DNA of 64,000 nucleotides from Segatella copri (GCF_026015625.1 NZ_JAPDVG010000001.1:1426001-1490000), one strand, 5' to 3'. Shown: positions 34,902 to 44,538, counted from the first letter of the stretch. A program made the numbers and translations. The notes: generated by a model from the letters alone, not told the origin.

Positions 34902-36371
34902 ATGAAAAAATTAAGTAATTATGTTGTGGCTGTGCTCTGCGTTGGTTCGCTCGCATTTTCAGCCGGTGCTTTCATGAAAGTAAATGCTTCACCTGCAGTT
35001 ACCGCTGCGCCAGCAGGTCAGCCTGTAGACTTAACCTATGCTGCCGAGAAGGCGCTGCCTGCTGTAGTACATATTAAATACGTACAGAACTCGAAGGTGA
35101 AGACGGTAGATGTGCAGGACGACCCATTCGGAGGATTCTTCGACCCGTTCGGCTTCTTCGGCAACCCGGGACAGGGCAACGGAGGCACACGCAAGCAGAA
35201 AGTGCAGACTCCGAAGAGAGAGGCTACCGGTTCGGGCGTCATCATCAGTCAGGACGGTTACATCGTTACCAACAACCACGTGGTAGAAGGTGCTGACGAG
35301 CTGACCGTAACACTGAACGACAACCGTGAATTCTCGGCTCGCATCATCGGAACCGACAAGACTACCGACCTCGCCCTCATCAAGGTAGACGGCAAGAACC
35401 TGCCTACCCTGCCTATCGCCGACAGCGACAAGGTGAAGGTGGGTGAATGGGTCATCGCCGTGGGCAACCCATTCGGACTGAACAATACGGTTACAGCCGG
35501 CATTATCTCTGCCAAGGCACGTTCACTCGGTGCCAACGGTGTAGAGAGTTTCATCCAGACCGATGCTGCCATCAACGCAGGTAACTCGGGCGGTGCACTC
35601 GTCAACACCCAGGGCGAACTGGTAGGCATCAACGCCATGCTCTATTCACAGACCGGTTCTTACTCCGGCTACGGTTTCGCCATCCCTACCTCTATCATGA
35701 ACAAGGTGGTAGACGACCTGAAGAAATACGGCAGCGTACAGCGCGTGATGCTGAGCATACAGGGAAGCGATGTGCTGAACTATATCAACGCCCAGAAGGA
35801 GAACGGCAAGGAAGTGAACCTGGGAACCAACGAGGGTGTTTACATTGCCAAAGTTGATGAAGACGGCAACGGTGCTGAGGCAGGACTGAAGGAAGGTGAC
35901 GTGATTACCAAGGTTGACGGCAAGAAGGTGACCAAGATGGCTGAGCTGCAGGAAATCCTGAACGGCAAGCGCCCTGGCGACAAGATGAGCATCACCTACC
36001 TGCGCAACAAGAAGGCAAGCACCAAGACCATCACGCTGAAGAATGCCCAGGGTAATACTTCGGTTATCAAGAGTGCCGACCTCGACGTGCTCGGTGGCAG
36101 CTTCCGCCCTATTACTGAGAGCCAGAAGAACCAGCTCAACATCAAGTATGGTGTAGAGGTAATGAAGGTGAACAGCGGCGCCCTGAAGGATAGTGGCATT
36201 TCACGCGGTTTCATCATCCAGCGCATCAACGACAACAACATCAATACGATTGATGACCTGCAGAAGGCTGTAAAGAGTGCTTCTACCAGCAAGGACCCAG
36301 TGCTCTACATCCAGGGTATATGGCCAACAGGCAAGAAGGCTTACTTCGCTGTTCCGCTGCAGAAAGACTAA
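34902..36371 (+). CDS. htrA: HtrA/Do-type periplasmic serine protease
   Basis: 489 residues from the ATG at 34902; the frame is open upstream to 34737 but the promoter lies inside that part. Signal peptide: KKLSNYVVAVLCVGSLAFSAGAF. Catalytic triad H126 (TNNHVVEG), D156 (TTDLALIK), S229 (GNSGGALVN). A Gly/Phe-rich LA loop lies at ~60-95 (FGGFFDPFGFFGNPGQG). Two PDZ domains follow: ~300-385 (with GDVITKVDGKKVTK) and ~400-489. Degrades or refolds misfolded envelope proteins. A terminator follows before rpoD. Confidence 0.94.
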   Translation: MKKLSNYVVAVLCVGSLAFSAGAFMKVNASPAVTAAPAGQPVDLTYAAEKALPAVVHIKYVQNSKVKTVDVQDDPFGGFFDPFGFFGNPGQGNGGTRKQKVQTPKREATGSGVIISQDGYIVTNNHVVEGADELTVTLNDNREFSARIIGTDKTTDLALIKVDGKNLPTLPIADSDKVKVGEWVIAVGNPFGLNNTVTAGIISAKARSLGANGVESFIQTDAAINAGNSGGALVNTQGELVGINAMLYSQTGSYSGYGFAIPTSIMNKVVDDLKKYGSVQRVMLSIQGSDVLNYINAQKENGKEVNLGTNEGVYIAKVDEDGNGAEAGLKEGDVITKVDGKKVTKMAELQEILNGKRPGDKMSITYLRNKKASTKTITLKNAQGNTSVIKSADLDVLGGSFRPITESQKNQLNIKYGVEVMKVNSGALKDSGISRGFIIQRINDNNINTIDDLQKAVKSASTSKDPVLYIQGIWPTGKKAYFAVPLQKD

Positions 36372-36462
36372 GGGTAAGCGTTTGAAGAGAAACGTCTCAT
36401 GATTGAGTAGTGAAAAGGCATTTTTACTGCCAAAGAACTCAAGAAACAGACAAAAAACAATA

Positions 36463-36505
36463 AAATAGTAGGTATTTCTGAAAAATATCTACTATTTTTT
36501 TTGGT
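36463..36505 (+). terminator. Terminator after htrA
   Basis: AAATAGTAGGTATTT (36463-36477) pairs with AAATATCTACTATTT (36483-36497), one mismatch, followed by a T-run. Confidence 0.75.
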
Positions 36506-36530
36506 ATTTAAACAAAAAAGTGTATTTTTG
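36501..36530 (+). promoter_or_regulatory. Promoter of rpoD
   Basis: TTG at 36501-36503, 19-nt spacer, TATTTTTG at 36523-36530 followed by CA. It covers the GTG at 36520, ruling that out as the start. Confidence 0.65.
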
Positions 36531-36555
36531 CAACTACTTAAAATTTGATGCCAGC

Positions 36556-37419
36556 ATGAGACAATTAAAAATTACTCAGTCAATTACGAATCGCGCAAGC
36601 GCATCGTTGGAAAAATATCTTCAAGATATTGCTCATGAGGAGCTGCTCTCTACAGATGAAGAGGTGGAGCTCGCTCAGCGTATAAGAAAAGGTGACCGTA
36701 GGGCATTGGAGAGATTAACAAAAGCCAATCTCCGTTTCGTGGTGTCTGTTGCCAAACAGTACCAGAACCAAGGGCTCAGTTTGTCTGATCTTATCAACGA
36801 AGGAAATGTGGGACTTATCAAAGCCGCACAGAAGTTTGATGAAACCCGAGGCTTTAAGTTTATCTCTTACGCCGTATGGTGGATTCGCCAGAGCATTCTG
36901 CAGGCCATAGCCGAGCAGAGCAGACTTGTGCGCCTTCCGCTCAACCAGGTGGGAAGCGTTAACAAAATAAACAGAGAGATGAGTAAGTTCGAACAGGAAT
37001 TTGAACGCAAACCGAGTGTAGACGAAATAGCTGACCGCATAGACTTGCCGGAAGACAAGATAGAGGACGCCATGAAGGCTACATCGACAAGTCGCCACCT
37101 GAGCGTGGATGCGCCTTTTTCTGACGATGAAGATGGCAGCATGCTCGACCTGATGGCCAATTCGGATGATCCGACCGACAATGAACTGCTGGCAGAGTCG
37201 CTGAGAGCAGAAATAGAAAGACTGCTCGGCACGCTGCCGGACAAAGACCAGAAAATCATTGCTGCCTTCTATGGCATAGGAACACCTGAACTGACACTTG
37301 AAGAAATCGGAACCAAGTATCATCTCACCAGGGAAAGAGTACGCCAGATCAAGGAAAAAACGATCAGGCGACTCCGGAACAAAACGACAGATAAACTGCT
37401 GAAGTCCTATCTGGGATAA
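36556..37419 (+). CDS. rpoD: Primary sigma factor (RpoD/SigA of Bacteroidetes)
   Basis: 287 residues, the short form typical of Bacteroidetes, without the large region 1.1 and non-conserved domain of E. coli. Region 2: KANLRFVVSVAKQYQNQGLSLSDLINEGNVGL and FISYAVWWIRQSILQAI (in parts), the -10-binding helix. Region 3 begins at NKINREMSKFEQEF. Region 4.2 is the helix-turn-helix LEEIGTKYHLTRERVRQIKEKTIRRLR. The start at ATG 36556 is chosen because a promoter overlaps the earlier GTG. It directs RNA polymerase to the TAnnTTTG promoters listed throughout. Confidence 0.96.
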   Translation: MRQLKITQSITNRASASLEKYLQDIAHEELLSTDEEVELAQRIRKGDRRALERLTKANLRFVVSVAKQYQNQGLSLSDLINEGNVGLIKAAQKFDETRGFKFISYAVWWIRQSILQAIAEQSRLVRLPLNQVGSVNKINREMSKFEQEFERKPSVDEIADRIDLPEDKIEDAMKATSTSRHLSVDAPFSDDEDGSMLDLMANSDDPTDNELLAESLRAEIERLLGTLPDKDQKIIAAFYGIGTPELTLEEIGTKYHLTRERVRQIKEKTIRRLRNKTTDKLLKSYLG

Positions 37420-37480
37420 GGAAAGATCCTGCATGACTGATGGGGCAGACAGCATAAAACAAAATAAGACAGAAAAAGAA

Positions 37481-38014
37481 ATGAAAATTACAAAAATTGC
37501 ATTAGCATCTATTGCATTAGCATGTTTCAGCTCGCTCTCTGCATCAGCCAAGAACGAAGTTAAGACTGCATACATCTTTGGATTTGCCTCGTCGTTTAAT
37601 GACTCTACAGTCTATTTCACTGACGTTCAGAAGGTTGATTCTGCCTATTTCACCCGCAAGAACAAGTTTCTGGTAAGCCGCGAGAACTATTCATACCAGT
37701 TGCGTGACTATCTGGAGCAGAAAGGTGCCGGCAACCGCACGTGTATCGTGATGTTTGACTTCAACCAGAAGAAGGCTGAAAAGAAATGGAACAAGCTCTA
37801 TGCAAGATACATTCAGAAGCCAAAGGCTAAGAAGGCAAAGAACGGACAGCAGATGAACGATGCGCCTAGCCCTTATCAGGTGAAGACCATCAACTCTACA
37901 GATTTTCATTTTTCATCTGTTCAGCCTAACGATGAAGAGGTTGAAGAGGTAAAAGTGAAGAAGGCTAAGAAAGCCAAGAAAGAAAAGCGCAGAAAAGGCG
38001 CTAAAACCGAATAA
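37481..38014 (+). CDS. Secreted protein of unknown function, Lys-rich tail
   Basis: 177 residues from the ATG at 37481; the frame is open from 37433, but this start gives a clean signal peptide (KITKIALASIALACFSSLSASA). The mature part has KTAYIFGFASSFNDSTVYFTDV and YSYQLRDYLEQKGAGNRTCIVMFDFNQKKAEKKW (in parts), conserved-looking but not a family I can name. The last ~25 residues are Lys/Glu (KVKKAKKAKKEKRRKG). It follows rpoD by 61 bp with a bidirectional terminator after it. Confidence 0.72.
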   Translation: MKITKIALASIALACFSSLSASAKNEVKTAYIFGFASSFNDSTVYFTDVQKVDSAYFTRKNKFLVSRENYSYQLRDYLEQKGAGNRTCIVMFDFNQKKAEKKWNKLYARYIQKPKAKKAKNGQQMNDAPSPYQVKTINSTDFHFSSVQPNDEEVEEVKVKKAKKAKKEKRRKGAKTE

Positions 38015-38065
38015 GAATTCAAACGTTCCTTACTTCGCAAAGTAATGAGGAGAACATTAAATTAA

Positions 38066-38108
38066 GAAGCCATTCCCGTTTTCTGCCGAGAATGGCTTCA
38101 CTTTTTTT
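38066..38108. terminator. Bidirectional terminator between the secreted protein and DPP IV genes
   Basis: GAAGCCATTC (38066-38075) pairs with GAATGGCTTC (38090-38099), followed by a T-run on the plus strand. Confidence 0.85.
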
Positions 38109-38123
38109 ATATCATATCATTTT

Positions 38124-40313
38124 CTACTTCAGATTCTGCTTGAACCAGTTTGCTATCTGGCGAAGCAGATGGTTACGGGTATTGCCACCCGAAATGCCGT
38201 GATTGCGGTTCGTGTACCACAGGGTCTTGAAGTCCTTGTCTGCCTGAACCAAAGCCTCAGCATATTCGAAGGTATTCTGCGGATGCACATTGTCATCTGC
38301 CAATCCGTGACAGATAAGCAACGCACCATGCTGCTGCTTTACACGCTCGATAGGGTTCACCTTGTAACCCTCTTCATTCTCCTTAGGAGTGCGCATGTAG
38401 CGCTCAGTATAAACCGAATCATAGAAGCGGTAGCAGGTAGGAGGAGCCACAGCCACACCTGCCTTGAACACAGGACGGCCCTCGCTCATACTCATCAGCG
38501 TATTGAAACCACCATAGCTCCAACCCCAAATGCCGATATTATCCTTGTCTACATAAGGCAGAGAACCCATGTAGAGAGCTGTCTCAACCTGATCTTTCGA
38601 CTCTAAATCGCCCAGACGGAGATAGGTTGACTTCTCAAACTCAGCTCCTCTACCGCCTGTTCCACGACCATCTACGCAGGCAATGATGAATCCTTCCTGT
38701 GCAAGATAATAATCGAAAGCACCGCCATTGCCCATACTGCCCGTGCTCCATGAATCGAGCACCTGCTGGTTGCCCGGACCGGAATACTGGAAGAGGATGA
38801 CAGGATACTTCTTGCTGGCGTCGAAATCAACCGGCTTCACCATCCAGCCGTCCAGTTTCACACCTTCGGAAGTGGTGAAAGAGAAAGTTTCGCGCTTGCC
38901 CCAATTATACTTCCGGGTCTTTTCGAGCAGCTGCTTGTTGTCTTCCAATGTCTTGATAAGCTTGCCCTTGTTGCTGCGTACGGTGAAGACATAAGGATGG
39001 CTGTAGCTGCTCCAGGTATTGACGAAATAGCGGTAATCGCCCGAGAAGTAAGCCGAGTTGGAACCAGCCGCATCGGTAAGGCGCTCCACCTTTCCGTTCT
39101 TATGAGCCACGTAAACCTGGCGGTCGTGCGCATTGAGCTTGGCAGCCTGGAAATAAACATCGCCCGTCTTCTCATCCATTCCGTAGATAGAGGTAACATC
39201 ATAGTTGCCCTTCTCTACCTGGCGCAGGAGCTTGCCGTTCATATCATAGAGATAGAGATGCATGAAGCCGTCGCGGTCGCTAGGCAGCAGGATGTTCTTC
39301 TTGCCCACGATGCTGTTTTCAATCACCTCTTCCTTTACAAACTTAGGCACACTCTCCTTGATGAGCATCCTGCTCTTGCCGGTGAAAGGATTGACTGCAT
39401 AGAGGCGCATGTCGTCCTGATGGCGGTTCATCGTATAGACAATCAGACTGTTGGCGTCTGGCGATGTCTTGATGCGTGGATAATAGCCGTCGGAATCTAC
39501 AGGCACATCAAGCGCCACGGTCTTGCCGTTCTTCATATCATAGCTCCAAAGGCTCACCTTAGAGTTGTCCTGTCCTGCCTTAGGATATTTATAGGAATAC
39601 TCTCCCGGATAGTCGTGATACTCGCTATGGGTAGGATGAGAACCTTCGAACATCTGCAGAGAATAAGTCTTTACGTGCGATTCGTCGAAGCGTATCCAGC
39701 CGATGGCAGTTCCATCCGCATTCCATGCAAAGGCGCGGTTGAAGCTGAACTCCTCTTCGTAAACCCAATCAGGAATACCATTGATTACCTCATTGAACTT
39801 ACCGTCGCGGGTAATCTGGGTTTCCTTATCTCCATCGGTAACAAAGAGATTGTTATCCTTAACGAAGGCGATGTGGCGTGAATCAGGCGACCAGGTAGCC
39901 ACCTGCTGGTTAACGCCCTGGGAAAGTTTCTTCAAACTCTTCTTGGCAATATCGTATACGAAATACTCAGCCTTGAACGAGCGGCGGTAGATAGCCTCGC
40001 GATGGGTCATGATAAGCAATTTCTTGCCATCAGGACTGATTACATAACCCTCAATCTGTTCGAAGGGAGCCTTGACTGCGTTCACATCGAAGAGGATGCT
40101 CATCTGCTTGCCCGTCTTGAACGAATAACTGATAACCTGCTTGCCATCATTGCTGATAGAAGCGTACAAATCGGTGCCATCAATAGGGTTAATACCGGTA
40201 ACATAAGAGGCAGCAAACTCGCCGGAAGTAATGGCCTTCAGGTCGAGTTTATCTGCAGCTTGCATTGCTGAAACCATCATGACAGTTGCAATAAAAACTG
40301 GAAATTTTTTCAT
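38124..40313 (-). CDS. Dipeptidyl peptidase IV (S9B)
   Basis: 729 residues with signal peptide (KKFPVFIATVMMVSAMQA). Removes X-Pro or X-Ala dipeptides from peptide N-termini in the periplasm. The beta-propeller covers ~40-460 and includes VYEEEFSFNRAFAWNADG, carrying the paired Glu that binds the substrate amine. The alpha/beta hydrolase domain has the nucleophile S599 in GWSYGGF, an Asp in HGLADDNVHPQ, and the catalytic His in YTNRNHGISGG. Starts 3 bp after gldB on the same strand and is probably cotranscribed with it. Confidence 0.93.
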   Translation of the reverse strand: MKKFPVFIATVMMVSAMQAADKLDLKAITSGEFAASYVTGINPIDGTDLYASISNDGKQVISYSFKTGKQMSILFDVNAVKAPFEQIEGYVISPDGKKLLIMTHREAIYRRSFKAEYFVYDIAKKSLKKLSQGVNQQVATWSPDSRHIAFVKDNNLFVTDGDKETQITRDGKFNEVINGIPDWVYEEEFSFNRAFAWNADGTAIGWIRFDESHVKTYSLQMFEGSHPTHSEYHDYPGEYSYKYPKAGQDNSKVSLWSYDMKNGKTVALDVPVDSDGYYPRIKTSPDANSLIVYTMNRHQDDMRLYAVNPFTGKSRMLIKESVPKFVKEEVIENSIVGKKNILLPSDRDGFMHLYLYDMNGKLLRQVEKGNYDVTSIYGMDEKTGDVYFQAAKLNAHDRQVYVAHKNGKVERLTDAAGSNSAYFSGDYRYFVNTWSSYSHPYVFTVRSNKGKLIKTLEDNKQLLEKTRKYNWGKRETFSFTTSEGVKLDGWMVKPVDFDASKKYPVILFQYSGPGNQQVLDSWSTGSMGNGGAFDYYLAQEGFIIACVDGRGTGGRGAEFEKSTYLRLGDLESKDQVETALYMGSLPYVDKDNIGIWGWSYGGFNTLMSMSEGRPVFKAGVAVAPPTCYRFYDSVYTERYMRTPKENEEGYKVNPIERVKQQHGALLICHGLADDNVHPQNTFEYAEALVQADKDFKTLWYTNRNHGISGGNTRNHLLRQIANWFKQNLK

Positions 40314-40316
40314 GTG

Positions 40317-41135
40317 TTAATCTTTATGTAATGCCTCAATAGGCGAATAATCTTCGTCCTTGAGCAGTTGTTCTACTGTTACTTTAGGGTTGCGCTTTAC
40401 ATAAGCGCAGATTGTCTTCACATACTTGGTCTTGAAAATCTCCTTGCCCATCGCCTTGTTGACAGCCCACATGATCTTGCCCATGTGCAGATCGCGGTCG
40501 AGCTGCGGACGGGTGTCGAACTGATCCATCGGATAGATGCTCAGCAGATAGAAGGTAAGGCAATCCGGCACAATATACTGGCGCGACATGGTGCTGCGCT
40601 GCTGTGGTGTATAGAATTTCTTGTAGAGCGGATAGTTTTCGCCCATGTATTTATCGAGCGAAATTCCTACAGAGTGCTGTCCTACTACGATGCTCTGGTC
40701 GAGAGCGCCAATCTGGGCATAGAAACAAGGCTGCTGGAGCTCCGGAATCCAACTGTTCAGACGTGAGAAGGCAGATTTCAGCTGCTCGTTGATGTCTTCC
40801 ATATTGGCAAATTCTGCCTCAGCATCGGCAATAAGTGACTGCAGGGTAGAATCCTGATAGAACATGAGGAAACGGTTGCTGATATTGGCGTCGGTAATGG
40901 TGCCAAGCTGGAGCATTTTCTCTATCAGCGTACGGGTTTCTATCGGGTAATCGGTGTTCATCTGCTGCAGGGCTGAGAAATCACCGGTAGTAAGATATCT
41001 GCTTTCCAATCGGTCGTAACGCTGTACTGACAGGGGCACAGCCTCTCCTTCCTCGTTCGGCTTGAACTTAAACTCGCAGGCCGAACTGAGAAGCACGATT
41101 GCTAATATGACTATATAATTAAAAAACCTTTTCAC
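40317..41135 (-). CDS. gldB: GldB-like lipoprotein
   Basis: 272 residues. Lipoprotein signal with LLSSAC, Cys at 20. Body matches the GldB family: VQRYDRLESRYLTTGDF near 38-54, then FYAQIGALDQSIVVGQHSVGISLDKYMG and QYIVPDCLTFYLLS in parts. GldB is required for gliding and type IX secretion in Flavobacteria, but is found also in non-gliding Bacteroidetes, where its role is not clear. Resembles a protease-like fold without certain active residues. It leads DPP IV. Confidence 0.85.
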   Translation of the reverse strand: MKRFFNYIVILAIVLLSSACEFKFKPNEEGEAVPLSVQRYDRLESRYLTTGDFSALQQMNTDYPIETRTLIEKMLQLGTITDANISNRFLMFYQDSTLQSLIADAEAEFANMEDINEQLKSAFSRLNSWIPELQQPCFYAQIGALDQSIVVGQHSVGISLDKYMGENYPLYKKFYTPQQRSTMSRQYIVPDCLTFYLLSIYPMDQFDTRPQLDRDLHMGKIMWAVNKAMGKEIFKTKYVKTICAYVKRNPKVTVEQLLKDEDYSPIEALHKD

Positions 41136-41165
41136 GATAATTTACAAATCTTCGAGTTACGTCTG

Positions 41166-41173
41166 CAAAAATA
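41166..41173 (-). promoter_or_regulatory. -7 element, gldB-DPP IV operon
   Basis: TATTTTTG followed by CA on the minus strand, 31 bp upstream of the gldB start. Confidence 0.6.
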
Positions 41174-41266
41174 CTAAAAATTATTTAAATTACCAAGCTT
41201 TTTTGCTAAAAAATCATACGCATTCGCAAAAAAAATGGGTTTTTCTCTTAAAATTGTTTGCAAAAT

Positions 41267-41310
41267 AACCAGCAATGAGCAAAACGTAAGGCTTTTTTGC
41301 TCATTGCTGG
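41267..41310. terminator. Long hairpin between DUF4861 and gldB genes
   Basis: CCAGCAATGAGCAAAA pairs with TTTTTGCTCATTGCTGG around an 8-nt loop. It lies 46 bp after the DUF4861 stop and may end that transcript; the T-run on the minus strand is short. Confidence 0.55.
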
Positions 41311-41355
41311 CTATTTGCGCAGTTTTTCTGCTTATCAGATGATAAAAGAAACTGC

Positions 41356-42603
41356 TTATCGAATGATGACAGAAACTGAAACCTGAACCGGCTCTTCTAT
41401 CTGCTTCTTCCAGGCTTTCAACCACTCATACCACTCCTTCTCGCCCTTGAAACCATAGGTTTCGTTGGCACTGGTATAAGCAAGCTTATAACTGAGCTGG
41501 CTGCCTGCAGGTTTCACTACCTGAGTATAGCAATCCTTATTGGCTGGCTGCTGACTTACCAGGGCTGACTGTGGCACATAAATGCCCAAGCCTACGGTCT
41601 CCAGCTTATGCTTTCCATCGTCCTTGCCTGTTGGCCAGTCGCTGCCGTAACAGCCTCGCAATCCCTTGCCATCAGCAAATTCGCTGGAACCCTTTACGTT
41701 GATGAGTCCTGTAGCAAACTGATAATCAGAAACATCCTTGTTGAAGAATACATCTACATCGAAATCGCGATGACCGGCATAGATGGTGTAGCGGATGGTG
41801 GCATTGACAGGCTGCAAACCCGGAGCCGGAACCCAACCCTTATCCACTACCTCGACGATGGCACGGAGCGGACCTTCTGAAATGACGCGCTGCTCCTGAT
41901 ATTTCACGTTGTTGAACAGCACCTGGTCTTTACCGTCCCAGCCACGGAGCGCACCCAGCCCGTAGGTATTGCCTACCCAGAGACAATCATCGCCCGAACC
42001 AGCCTGAATCTGCTCTTCTGAAGGATAGAACTGTGTATCCTGAACCACCAGTCCCTTGTTGATTTTGCCATAAAGGTCGATGGTCTGACGCTGGTCGAAA
42101 TAAACACGCATGGCAATCAGTTCGCTTTCGAAGCAGATGCCATGAGAATGGACGTAGTGATAAGGGTCCTTGGTCTTCTTATCAAACGAGATGCTGCGCA
42201 GATAAATATCCTGCCTGTTCTTAGCCAGCTTCCTGTTTTTGCTTGGCAGACAGAGTTCGGCAAAGGTACGAGCCGGATACTGTGCCTGCTCACCCTCACG
42301 ATAGAGATGCACCTGATAGGTCTTGGTTTCTTTCTTGCCTAAATCGGCAAGGAAACAGAGTTCATCGTTGGTACAATCGCGGTTGATGTCGTCGAGCTGG
42401 GAAGGAATCTCCTTACCGTCAACGGTTACTACAGCGCGCTGAATGTCGCCGATAGCTCCCAACTTGCTGAGATCTACCACCACCGGAGCATCGGTTCTTG
42501 CCACCTTGGAAGGATTGGAAACCGACACCTGGAAATTAGCCTGCGCCTGGGCTGACAGAACCATCAGCGAAACCAGCGCCATCATCATTTGTTTTTTCTT
42601 CAT
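41356..42603 (-). CDS. DUF4861 family secreted protein
   Basis: 415 residues with signal peptide (MALVSLMVLSAQAQA). A beta-rich domain follows: FQVSVSNPSKVARTDAPVVVDLS near the N-terminus, then GLGALRGWDGKDQVLFNNV and RVISEGPLRAIVEVVDKGW, which mark the DUF4861 family. Family members are often in pectin-type polysaccharide loci, but no SusC/SusD or glycoside hydrolase genes are here. The final 24 bp, including the stop, are imperfectly duplicated just downstream (41330-41377). Confidence 0.82.
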   Translation of the reverse strand: MKKKQMMMALVSLMVLSAQAQANFQVSVSNPSKVARTDAPVVVDLSKLGAIGDIQRAVVTVDGKEIPSQLDDINRDCTNDELCFLADLGKKETKTYQVHLYREGEQAQYPARTFAELCLPSKNRKLAKNRQDIYLRSISFDKKTKDPYHYVHSHGICFESELIAMRVYFDQRQTIDLYGKINKGLVVQDTQFYPSEEQIQAGSGDDCLWVGNTYGLGALRGWDGKDQVLFNNVKYQEQRVISEGPLRAIVEVVDKGWVPAPGLQPVNATIRYTIYAGHRDFDVDVFFNKDVSDYQFATGLINVKGSSEFADGKGLRGCYGSDWPTGKDDGKHKLETVGLGIYVPQSALVSQQPANKDCYTQVVKPAGSQLSYKLAYTSANETYGFKGEKEWYEWLKAWKKQIEEPVQVSVSVIIR

Positions 42604-42634
42604 AGATTTTATTTTTAAGTTTGTTTATTATTGT

Positions 42635-43651
42635 CTACAACTGCGAGAAGAGTTTCTTGCCCTTGGCGTAATATTGCCAGATGATAGAGAGATTGTAAAC
42701 CTGCGGAATCTCCTCCTTCACCCTACCCGCCTGTATCTTTCTGCGATCTTCGTCAAACTCATGTTTCCATGCCTTGAAAGCCCTGCGCGCCTTGAAGATA
42801 GCCTTGAAGTCACCCCAGTTGCGCTTCAGAACCAATGTCTCGAAAGCAGCAAGGTAATCCAGGAATCTACGCATACGCATTACATGAGTCAACTCCGTAT
42901 CACTCAGATTCTTATAAAGCATGGTTAAATTATTTCTGAAATTCAGATAAGTCTTCATCGGATTGCTTTTCGGCAGGGTTCCACCACCCACATGATAAAC
43001 CTCACTCTCAGGAATGCAGTAGATTTTTCTGCCCATCAGACGCAAGCGCCAGCAAAGATCTATCTCTTCATTATGGGCAAAGAAACGGCCGTCTAAACCT
43101 CCGGCAGTCCAATAATCTTTTGAGCGGATTATCATACAGGCACCCGTAGCCCACAAGATTTCCTGCTGGTAATCATACTGCCCGTTATCGCGCTCTACCG
43201 TATCAAAGATGCGGCCCCGACAGAACGGATAGCCGTATTTGTCGAGGAATCCGCCGCAAGCACCAGCATACTCAAAGCTGTCCTTATCGTATTCGGCAAG
43301 CAGCTTAGGCTGACAGGCAGCCACCTGCTGATGCGAATCCATAAACTCGATGAGCGGTGTAAGCCAATGATGCGAAACCTCCACATCGCTATTCAGGAGC
43401 ACATAATACGCTGCATCAATCTGCTTCAAGGCACGGTTATAGCCTTCAGCAAAGCCGAAATTCTGCTCCAGCACGATGGTCTTCACCTGAGGAAACTGAG
43501 TCTCCAGAAGGTGCATCGAACCATCAGAAGAAGAATTGTCTGCCACCCAGATTTCAGCATCCTGACGGGAATATTCGATGACATTCGGAAGATACTTTGC
43601 CAGCATCTTCTGACCATTCCAGTTTAATATAACGATTGCTACTTTTGCCAT
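42635..43651 (-). CDS. Family 2 glycosyltransferase
   Basis: 338 residues. GT-A fold: VAIVILNWNGQKMLAKYL at the N-terminus, DNSSSDGS (nucleotide-sugar contact), LLNSDVEVSHHW (DxD equivalent), then WATGACMIIRSKDY and FAHNEEIDLCWRLRLMGRKIYCIPE. Resembles rhamnosyl- or N-acetylglucosaminyl-type transferases of cell-surface polysaccharide synthesis; donor and acceptor unknown. Start is 2 bp after the TIGR01212 radical SAM gene, and the DUF4861 gene follows 31 bp downstream. Confidence 0.88.
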   Translation of the reverse strand: MAKVAIVILNWNGQKMLAKYLPNVIEYSRQDAEIWVADNSSSDGSMHLLETQFPQVKTIVLEQNFGFAEGYNRALKQIDAAYYVLLNSDVEVSHHWLTPLIEFMDSHQQVAACQPKLLAEYDKDSFEYAGACGGFLDKYGYPFCRGRIFDTVERDNGQYDYQQEILWATGACMIIRSKDYWTAGGLDGRFFAHNEEIDLCWRLRLMGRKIYCIPESEVYHVGGGTLPKSNPMKTYLNFRNNLTMLYKNLSDTELTHVMRMRRFLDYLAAFETLVLKRNWGDFKAIFKARRAFKAWKHEFDEDRRKIQAGRVKEEIPQVYNLSIIWQYYAKGKKLFSQL

Positions 43652-43653
43652 AT

Positions 43654-44538
43654 TTATTGTAAACTCTTTAATCTGTTATTCAGGAGATTGGTAAACTCAT
43701 AGTTCTTGAGTCCCCATTTGGGAGCAATCAGCAGTTCTTTGGGCGACTGACTGACGAAGCGCTCCAGCACCAAATCCTTTCTGAGCAGACGGATGTATTT
43801 CACGATGACATCAATATATTCCTCTACCGTGTAAACATGGAAGGGATGCTCAGCATATTCCTGTGCCAGCCGGGTGCCCCTGATAATCTGCATCTGATGA
43901 ATCTTGAGAATATCAAGCGGCAAGGAAGAGATGAGAGGAGCCTGGCGCAGACTTTCTTCCGCATCTTCTCCCGGCAAGCCGATGATGATGTGGCCGCCCG
44001 TAAGGATTCCCCTGGCATGAGTACGCTCCACGGCACTACGGCAACAGGCAAAATCATGTCCGCGGTTGATGCGTTTCAAGGTTTCATCATTGGCACTCTC
44101 AATGCCATATTCCACCAGTACGAAGGTGCGGTGGTTCAGTTCTTCCAGATAATCGAGCAATTCATCGCTCACACAATCCGGACGGGTTCCGATAACGATT
44201 CCCACCACATCTTCCACCTCAAGAGCCTCTTCATACATCAGCCTCAGTTGCTCCACCCTGGCGTATGTATTGGTATAAGCCTGGAAATAAGCCAGATATT
44301 TCATATCAGGATACTTCCTGCTGAAGAAAGCCTTTCCCTCCTCCAGCTGTTCAGTAATCGACTTTTTCCGGTCGCAATAGCTGGGATTGAAGGTGCGGTT
44401 GTCGCAATACGTACATCCGCCACTCGAAATCCTCCCATCTCTGTTAGGACAGGAGAATCCCGCGTCTATCGAAATCTTCTGAACACGGAAATCAGGAAAC
44501 TGCTTCCGGATCCATGTTCCAAAATCGTTGTAATACAT
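43654..44538 (-). CDS. TIGR01212/YhcC-type radical SAM protein
   Basis: 294 residues. The [4Fe-4S] cluster site is in the N-terminal region FSCPNRDGRISSGGCTYCDN. Later motifs are IGTRPDCVSDELLDYL and VEYGIESANDETLKRINRGH, then GGHIIIGLPGED. Family members are widespread with unproven reaction. The start is preceded by TTCAAAG heptamer repeats (44539-44593). Same strand as mtaB, and 2 bp before the glycosyltransferase. Confidence 0.88.
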   Translation of the reverse strand: MYYNDFGTWIRKQFPDFRVQKISIDAGFSCPNRDGRISSGGCTYCDNRTFNPSYCDRKKSITEQLEEGKAFFSRKYPDMKYLAYFQAYTNTYARVEQLRLMYEEALEVEDVVGIVIGTRPDCVSDELLDYLEELNHRTFVLVEYGIESANDETLKRINRGHDFACCRSAVERTHARGILTGGHIIIGLPGEDAEESLRQAPLISSLPLDILKIHQMQIIRGTRLAQEYAEHPFHVYTVEEYIDVIVKYIRLLRKDLVLERFVSQSPKELLIAPKWGLKNYEFTNLLNNRLKSLQ

